A stretch of DNA of 64,000 bases, from the NCBI RefSeq assembly GCF_963259705.1, contig NC_081847.1, positions 87,294,485 through 87,358,484 on the forward strand, written 5' to 3'. The translations under genes and the position numbers were made by a program. Below the pieces are notes generated by a model. That model saw only the letters and a program-made list of their open reading frames with translations, was not told the origin of the DNA and searched no databases. This document shows, piece by piece, positions 57,086 to 64,000 of this stretch. The stretch is from Myotis daubentonii (taxonomy: Eukaryota; Chordata; Mammalia; Chiroptera; Vespertilionidae). Positions within the stretch are counted from its first letter, which is position 1. Each line of letters starts with the position of its first letter.

Positions 57086-57533
57086 TGAGGAAATGAATTC
57101 AGTGTAGGAATGAGTGGAAGTCTAAATAATATTTAGTAAAAAAAAAAAAAAGATGACACCCCACCTCTCCATGCATGATTACCTTTCTTCCCTTTTCTAC
57201 CTTTGTTGCTACTCTTCACCTTTCTTATTGCATTTAATATTCATTTTTTCTTCACTCCTAAGTTTCTCAGCAAACCCATAGGATATGTTGGAGGGGTAGC
57301 AGTGATTTTCTAGATTAACAGGATGTTGATACTGAGAGTTTGCAAATTGTTTCTTACCAGTCACAAGATTCATGAAATGTCGTTGGAAGAAACCCTAAAG
57401 CTTTCTGATCTGCAGGTTAACTGCCCTTGCCCATACAATGCACTCCTGTGGCCAGAAACTACTCACCAGGCAGAAGATGGTCAATTAACTGCTGGTGGCC
57501 ATTAAAGTACGTAATATACACCAGAGAACAATA
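57086..57533. other. Non-repeat stretch, nothing recognised
   Basis: About 450 bases with an A13 run at about 57139-57152. Confidence 0.5.
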
Positions 57534-57535
57534 TA

Positions 57536-57684
57536 CAGTGGGGCCTTGACTTACGAGTTTAATTCGTTCCGAGACCGAGCTCGTTAAGGAGCTCATTAAC
57601 TCAAATTACTCTGTCAACTCAATTCAAAAAATCCGCCGAGAGACAGCTGGTATCTCAAAAAACTCTTAAGTCAAGGCCCCACTG
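57536..57684. mobile_element. Tc1/mariner-superfamily MITE
   Basis: It has perfect terminal inverted repeats CAGTGGGGCCTTGACTTA / TAAGTCAAGGCCCCACTG and a TA duplication at 57534-57535 and 57685-57686. At 149 bp it has no transposase. The CAGTG...CTTGACTTA end style resembles Tigger/pogo-type relatives. Identical termini suggest a fairly young insertion. Confidence 0.92.
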
Positions 57685-57686
57685 TA

Positions 57687-60082
57687 CAAACCAAGGCACC
57701 TCATCCCATTACCTTCTGCCCTGTGAAGATTTTTATGCCTTTTTATAGTCCATCAGGATAATGTGCTGTAAATAGCCTGCTAGACAAGGCAACATCGAAG
57801 CGCTCTATTAATTCTCCATAAGTACACACATGTGATGGGGTACAGCATCGTTATCATTTCTGAACTCTAGCTCCTTTAAGCTTAACTGTAATTCTTCAGC
57901 CCAATTTCCACCACGTCCAAGTCTGCAGTTTTCCAAAGGAAGCTGGTTAATGAAGGATGTTTCTCATATCGGCCCAGTCTCACCATCCACGTGTGATTAG
58001 GCAATGGCCCCTCGGGGTGTCCCCCTTCACCTTCCCGGGGAGCTGATTCTCAGTTAGCTGGGCACGCATCGTTTTCTCAGGCTAATGCTGAAAGTACATG
58101 GGTTGTGAGGCTTAGTGGCATTTAGAACCTTTAAACTCCCCCTTTCTGTTCTGCTGGTTGTGTAGCCTGAGGAGTTCTTGCTGAAATGGGCAGCAACTGG
58201 ATTTTTTGGCTGCAAATCAATAAGCTAATGAAACGCAGGCACATGGCAGTGCTGGGCATGAGCTCCACAGCTTCCCATCAGAGAGGGGCCTGTCCTTGGA
58301 GGAGTGTTGGCTTCCTTCGCATTTTCACTACCCAATTCTCCACGGCCCTGCGGCTACTTAAAAGGCAAGACGGGAGAGGAAAGGGACATGACTTTTTTGA
58401 TGGCTTCACTAAATCAGAACAGGGCAGGCTTTTGTGTCAAGTTCCCCAAATGGGACTCCTCTTTTCTTGCTAAGTACCAGTAGGGACATTGACACCGGAG
58501 AGGCTCCAAGAAAGGAGGGAAGAAAGAGGGGGACACCTCTTCTTCCTGACATATTTGACACTTTAATACAGTGTTGTTCGTGGTGGGACACGTGAGGTAT
58601 AGGTGGCATGGTCCCAGGAAGCCGTGTAAGGATCAGATTCAAGTCCCATGTACATGTTTCCAAACAACTGGCTTTCCGAATATAACCGATGGCATCGCAG
58701 TCATCATCAAGTAGGCGCGAGATGGGGAACTCAGAAGGGGGTCTTTTGCAGTTGGCTCTCACATATCCTAAAAATGGGCCTGGGACAACCTCTTTTATAA
58801 GTGGACAATTATAATAAGATCTAATACTTCGGTAAGATCCATGAAGACATGACCATTTGTTCTCTGCTTTGTTCTCTCTTGCCACTCCAGTGCCCACAAT
58901 AGTTAGCATAACATAGCTACCTTGTAAATATGTGTTGTTCATTTCTGCAATAAAAACAGCTTCTTCCTTCTAAAATGTACTTGGAGCAAAATTCCCAGAA
59001 ATAAGTCTGTCTCCTCCATAGCAAGCATGTGAAGACTTACCAAAAAACACCAGGAATGAACTAACGGACAAGAACAAGAACTCCTCTGTTTCTTCACTTA
59101 TAAAGTGTAAAGAATTATACAAATTTAGATGAGTGTATGTACGTGTGCATATTCATTTCTCTTCAAAGGATAACTTGCATTTTGACCTCTTACTAAACGT
59201 AGACTGAATAGTGAGCTTTTCTTGGCAAGATTTACCACTGTTAATGAGTTTGGTTTAACATAAATATTACACCTTATAATTTGAGTGATAATTTAAGATC
59301 ATAGTTATAAGTCACAAAATTGAAGGAAAAGTGATTAATACTTAATGGGAGTTAGTATTAATTGTGGTTGTTACAGTTCTCAGGTTTAACTGTATATGGC
59401 TTATGTGAGGAATGGTTTTAAAAAATATTTTTCACTTGGCAAGGTACCTCTAAATATAGCTCACCTTGCATAGAAATGCCCCGTTTCCATTAGCTTAACT
59501 GTTTTCTTGTTCTTTCTTTTCTTTCACTCCCTCTCATCCCTGGATTGTTATTTTAAAGTGTAATTTTTCATCAAAGCCCGCCTACATATTACTGGTACTC
59601 TCGAAAAGCCAATAGTGAATGTTTTCAAAATTTGTGTTTCTTGAAGCAGCATTTTTTTTGTAGGTGAATTGTAATAACTTGAGCAATCTGAGGTATCTAA
59701 AGATTGCAATAAGTTCAACAAAGAGATCTGGTTTCGTTTTTCCAGCCGAAATACTAGCTCTACTATGAGGGCTCATTTTCTTCCCGTGATGAATCCTACA
59801 GGGTCAAAGATAGGTAAGGTCAGTGGAATACCAGGAAGGGGTATGGAACACAGCGTTTAGCCCAGCACTTTGGTTTTGTTTCTATCCAGAGTTTTATCAG
59901 CACACCAGCACATCTTGGGAAGACTGTTCATTGGGGAGAGATTTAGATACAGATCAGAATATTAGATACAGCTTTCATATTAAGTAGATTAACTTGATCA
60001 GGAAAAAAAGAGAGGGCAGCGCCAAGCTGACAGAAGCAAAGGCAAATGGCTGTTCATTTTTGTTGCTGTTTTGTTAATCCTC
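57687..60082. other. Long stretch without recognised repeats; one long frame
   Basis: About 2.4 kb. The minus frame 58942-58409 (177 codons) is the longest outside the HAL1 element, and a 95-codon plus frame overlaps its end. Neither has a recognised domain. Confidence 0.45.
58409..58942 (-). other. Unassigned 177-codon frame, probably chance
   Basis: An ATG-to-stop frame that lies outside any repeat I recognise. The product would have seven or more cysteines scattered without a zinc-finger pattern, a basic middle part and a proline-rich stretch (RLPGTMPPIPHVSHHEQHC), and no signal peptide or clear membrane segment. There is no CpG-rich promoter nearby and no obvious polyadenylation context. 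With about 6% stop codons per frame, one such frame in 64 kb is not surprising. I do not recognise it and cannot support a function. Confidence 0.15.
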
Positions 60083-60094
60083 ACCCGAGGGTAT

Positions 60095-60315
60095 TTTTCC
60101 ATTGAATTTTAGAGAGAGTGGAAGAGAGAGGGAAAGACAGAGAGAAACACCGATGGGAGAGAAACACATCCATTGGTTGCCTCCTGTACGAGCCCAACCA
60201 GGGCCCTGGCAGTGGAGGATCCTGCAACCAAGGTATGTGCCCTTGACTGGAGTCAAACCCTAGACCCTTTGGTCTGCAGGTCAGTGCTCTATTCATTGAG
60301 CCAAACCAGCTAGGG
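60095..60315 (-). mobile_element. Diverged VES-like SINE
   Basis: A minus-sense tRNA-SINE with a GA-rich body (60110-60145), B-box complement in GGAGTCAAACC and head complement in AGCCAAACCAGCTAGGG. No clear duplication. Confidence 0.85.
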
Positions 60316-62300
60316 TTAAATGACTTAATTTGCTGGGACTCTTAGGAACCTCTTTGCAATAGGCAGGATAGGGGTGAGAAGTTGTTCCTTGTTGGCAGAG
60401 AGAGAGAGAGACAGAAAGAGGGAGAGATTTAGCAAAGTTCACCAAAGGTTTTTAAAGATGAGCTTAGGGCTTAGGGAAGCCTGGTTCTCCCCTTACTTGT
60501 AAGGACAACTACTATCCTTCCTTCCATATGACACACCCTTGGGGTCTTTGTTGGAACCAGTCCCTTGGTCTGGCCCACCTGGTTGATGTTGGCAGGCTCC
60601 ATTGCTTGTAGACATACACTAGCAGGTGTTAAAAAATAAACTGAGACATATTAAAAATGCTAAGAGATGGAGTAAAAATCTATTTGAATTCGGTAGCATC
60701 CAAACTAGCAAATAGAAAGGAGCTCTGAGGAATTGTACAAAATCAAAGACTCTTATAGGCTGAAGGGAACAGGATCAAGGATGTTATATTAGGCAGAAAA
60801 GTGGGTTGGTTGTTACTGCAAAGTTATTTTCTTTATGAAATGGTGGGTGTCTATTAGGCAGGCTACCTGACTAGTGCTGATTAGGCAATTCTTGATTCAC
60901 TGGTTTAAGATTCAATTTCTGGGAGAGCCAAAACTGTAGTTGTCTCAGTTCGTGATGTGGGGTTTGACATCAGCGACTTTATTTGGGGTCTGTTTTCCTG
61001 TTCTTAGCAGTGGTATGAACGTAATCGTTTGCTTGACACCTTATCATCAGTCTTGCATAAGAAGTTTGCTGTTTGAGCATATGCTGACCTCAAGGCCTAA
61101 CCCCCTTGCGCTCACTCCATTTCACCCCGTGCCTCTGTTCTTTGCAGCCTGTGGGTATTTCTAGGGGCAAAAGGAAGGTGACTAAAAGCCATGCCTATGG
61201 CCCCTCCTTGTAGATTAAGGACTGTTACATGCTTTCTCCCTCCCTAGCATTCCACACAGTCATACTGGCGGACTTCACAGTTAACTCAGCTTTGCAACTC
61301 CCAAAGCTCTCAAGGCTTTAGGGAAATTAATGCCAAACATGGTGAAACTCTGCTCCTTACTTTATCCATCTTAAGACAAGCATATTCTTTGCAGGCTTAA
61401 GTTGTTCACTAGTGATTGGACCTTCTGAAAATAGAGAGCAAGAGTTATCTTGACTCTTTGCTGAACCAAACTCAGACCGAAGGTTTCAGTGACTATGCAG
61501 TGCATGTTAGAAATAGCCTCTTGATCCCCTTTGTGTTGATAGACTTAACTTATTGTCATCAAAAAATAAGAGTCTTCTGCTCTTCTAATATCCTGCATAG
61601 AGGCCTCAGTCTGCTAATTCATGCTAAAAACTGAAAGAAAAAACATGTGGACTTGCCCCTTCTCCCCGCTCTAGGATATCACAAGCTCTGAAACTCCAAC
61701 AACTGTTTGGTCTGGTCACATTACCTGCTGTGTCCACCAAAGCAATCTCTCCCCCTAATCAAAGCATACACCTATTGTTACTTTTTTCTTTTTGGATTGA
61801 ATTATTTGAATTAATAAATTAATAAGTCAATAAGCATTGTTAGTTAAGATGTTTACTATTTAAGGAAAGTTATTAAATACCTCAGGAACAAGAAAATTAC
61901 AATAGACTAAAAGATTCTGAGAATTTCTCAAACTATTGAAGACAAATAAATTATTGATGAAGACGTAAGACTCATGTATGTATAGCAGTTACAGTTAGGA
62001 TTTTTTAACAGATAATTTTAAATTGCCTATATTTAAAATTTTTATCTATACAATCTTGTTTTAGTATTTAGATACATATGTACACATATAGTCACATACA
62101 AGTAAAAGTCACACCAAGTTAAAGTTGAGTTCTCTATGCTGGAGTTTCAATGCAAATAGTGATGTGACATCAAAGAAAAAAATAAATGTATGATAGGAAA
62201 AATCAAACAGTAGGAATAGAAATGTCTCAATAAATTCAATAAAAACTTAATTTTAAAAAAAAAATGCAATTGATAAGGTATATCAAAAAAGGAAGTTAAT
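60316..62300. other. Long stretch without recognisable content
   Basis: About 2 kb. A GA-rich patch lies at about 60397-60428. No coding frame of note. Confidence 0.45.
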
Positions 62301-62313
62301 CCCATAGGCATTT

Positions 62314-62527
62314 ATTTTTTAATATATTTTTATTGATTTCAGAGAGTAAGAGAGAGGGAAAGATAGAAACATCAATGATGGGAGAGAATCATTGATCAGT
62401 TGCCTCCTGCACACCCCACACTGGTGATTGAGCCAGCAATTTGGGTATGTGTCCTTCACTGGGATCAAACCCGCGGCACTTCAGTCCGCAGACCAACCCT
62501 CTATCCACTGAGCCAAACCTGCTAGGG
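62314..62527 (-). mobile_element. VES SINE
   Basis: A minus-sense VES between CCCATAGGCATTT (62301-62313) and CCCATAGGCACTT (62528-62540), a 13-bp duplication with one mismatch. Confidence 0.92.
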
Positions 62528-62799
62528 CCCATAGGCACTTTTATAAAGTCAGAGTGACGCTGGTAAGCTCACTTAGTCTAGGACATATCTCTGTAAGTGG
62601 CTGTCCCGCCACACATTTTCCCAATAATAGTAGGTATCCAATGCATTAGAGCAAAAGAGTAGCAAACCATTCATAGTCTTAAGGTTGCCTAATAGTCTGT
62701 GTCTTTTAGAACGTAAGGAGAATGAGCAACTTTTGGTCACTGGAGCCTAGATCTTGCATATAATATATTTTTAATGTCAGTTGGTGATTTATAGAGTCC

Positions 62800-63005
62800 T
62801 TGTTATCTACTAAGCTTTTTGCTAAATACTTTGCAGATTATCTGTTACTTGAAATAGGCATTATTATATACCCCATTTTGCGCAGGCAAATACTGAGCTA
62901 CAAAGGTTAATGACTCAAGCAATGTTACATCGCTGATACATGCAGAGTGGAAATCCAAACTGAGGTTAACTTGACTCAAAAGTGCCCAGCTAAGCCACTC
63001 TTCTA
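62800..63005 (-). mobile_element. MIR SINE relic
   Basis: ATACCCCATTTTGCGCAGGC, then TAATGACTCAAGCAATGTTA, is the minus-sense MIR core, nearly full length. Confidence 0.65.
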
Positions 63006-64000
63006 GACAGGAGTCTGACTCATGTCATCACCTGGGGTTGTGCCTCACTGGTGCTAGGGCATGAACCCAGGCTTGTGGCTCTAGTCACATTCCCCTAGGA
63101 ATGTTCTCAGTTGCACTCGGCATCAGCATGCGATGCATACTAAACACTCAGAATTGCATTTGAGAATGGTAGGTCCCTTTCCCAGAGAATGTCTTGAATA
63201 GCTGAGTGTCACTAAGATGGAATAATTTACAAAGCACACACTTATTGGAAAAATATTCACTTCACTTTCTGATGCTTAAAGAATGCACTGAAACTCAGCT
63301 TTAAAAACATACCTTCACCAAGGCCTTCTGGGAAACCAACACAGCACACAGACCTGCCAGTTGAAGCGTGTTTGCTTTGAGTAGACAGTTGCATACAGAA
63401 TCAGGAATGTGCAGGTGTTAAAGCTCTCATTCATATATGTAGCCATGCCCTAGAGCCCAGTATTTTTACATGGCCAGGCAGAAAGGGTTAGAGTAAATCT
63501 TTCCCCTCACTAACAGATAGAAATTTGCAACTGTAACATTTTTTTTTTATTTTTTAGAAAAAGCAAACTCACATCACTAAGATGGGTGTCAGACAGAGCT
63601 GAGATAACCGAAGGAGGTTTCTGCCTGAGTAGTACACATAATTAACACACATTATACACATTCGGGTTTTTTATTTTCCCATTGGAGTGGCCAGTTATTT
63701 CTTAGTTGAAAGGAGATCTTCAAATAAGTGTCAGTAGGAAGCGTTCACTAAGATATCCTCTGACATGACATGCTAGGCAAGTGAGTGAGTACTTCGGTAC
63801 CCTTTGATGGACATACAGGTCTAAGCTGAAGGCAGTTATTCCCATCACCCTTACCCAATAATTAAAGTTGATAGTAGAAATGACAACAAAGCCTAATCAA
63901 CTTCCTAAGTACTCTACTCTCTACAACTTGTACCAGCTTTAAGGTGGTCAAATTAGAATGCCAACCAGCATCCAACACATGGTAGAGAAATATATTCTTA
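63006..64000. other. Non-repeat stretch to window end
   Basis: About 1 kb with a T-rich patch at 63539-63555. No gene or family repeat is recognised. Confidence 0.5.

Overview
This window is mammalian nuclear DNA from a vespertilionid (vesper) bat. The reasoning rests on its repeats: about eighteen tRNA-derived SINEs of the VES type (A-box-like TGGCTCAGTGG, B-box-like GGTTCGATTCC, many with intact target-site duplications), five Helitrons of the HeliBat type (termini TC-TATATAATAAAAG and CTAG, with a terminal hairpin around GTGCACGAATT), two SPIN-type hAT copies and several other short hAT elements. HeliBat and the recent burst of cut-and-paste elements are established hallmarks of Vespertilionidae. 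The genus cannot be settled from the sequence alone.

No host protein-coding gene, exon or RNA gene could be supported. The only convincing protein is the 282-residue ORF1 of a half-LINE-1 (HAL1-type) element at 1-1372. The window is probably intergenic or the inside of a large intron; most of it is relaxed, AT-rich DNA with layered repeats.

Layout. 1-7 kb: HAL1 with an open ORF1, an old hAT-Charlie relic, a MaLR-like LTR, a VES, then a minus-strand L1 3' part interrupted by a short hAT element. 7-13 kb: MIR, VES, a TG microsatellite, and a patchwork of old minus-strand L1 pieces into which a younger L1 tail and three VES copies jumped. Two of those VES copies share one target site. 13-23 kb: VES copies, a SPIN-type hAT, a hAT with perfect 8-bp duplications, L2 relics, and a pair of closely similar hAT elements 1 kb apart. 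23-34 kb: old Charlie, VES with a microsatellite grown in its tail, L1, MIR, L2, a second SPIN copy and a CR1/L3 relic in otherwise featureless DNA. 34-48 kb: two L1 pieces, four HeliBats, a short young L1 tail, VES copies, and a solo LTR of class II (betaretrovirus-like) type inside a VES. 48-64 kb: microsatellites, VES, a hAT, a fifth HeliBat, a Tc1/mariner-type MITE and long stretches without recognisable content.

The order of insertion can be read from nesting: L2, MIR, CR1/L3 and Charlie are oldest, then old L1, then HeliBat, hAT, VES and young L1 tails, and last the class II LTR. The points most worth checking are paired inverted CTCF-core-like motifs inside three HeliBats, the open HAL1 ORF1, and a 52-bp direct repeat 1.8 kb apart that no repeat family explains.
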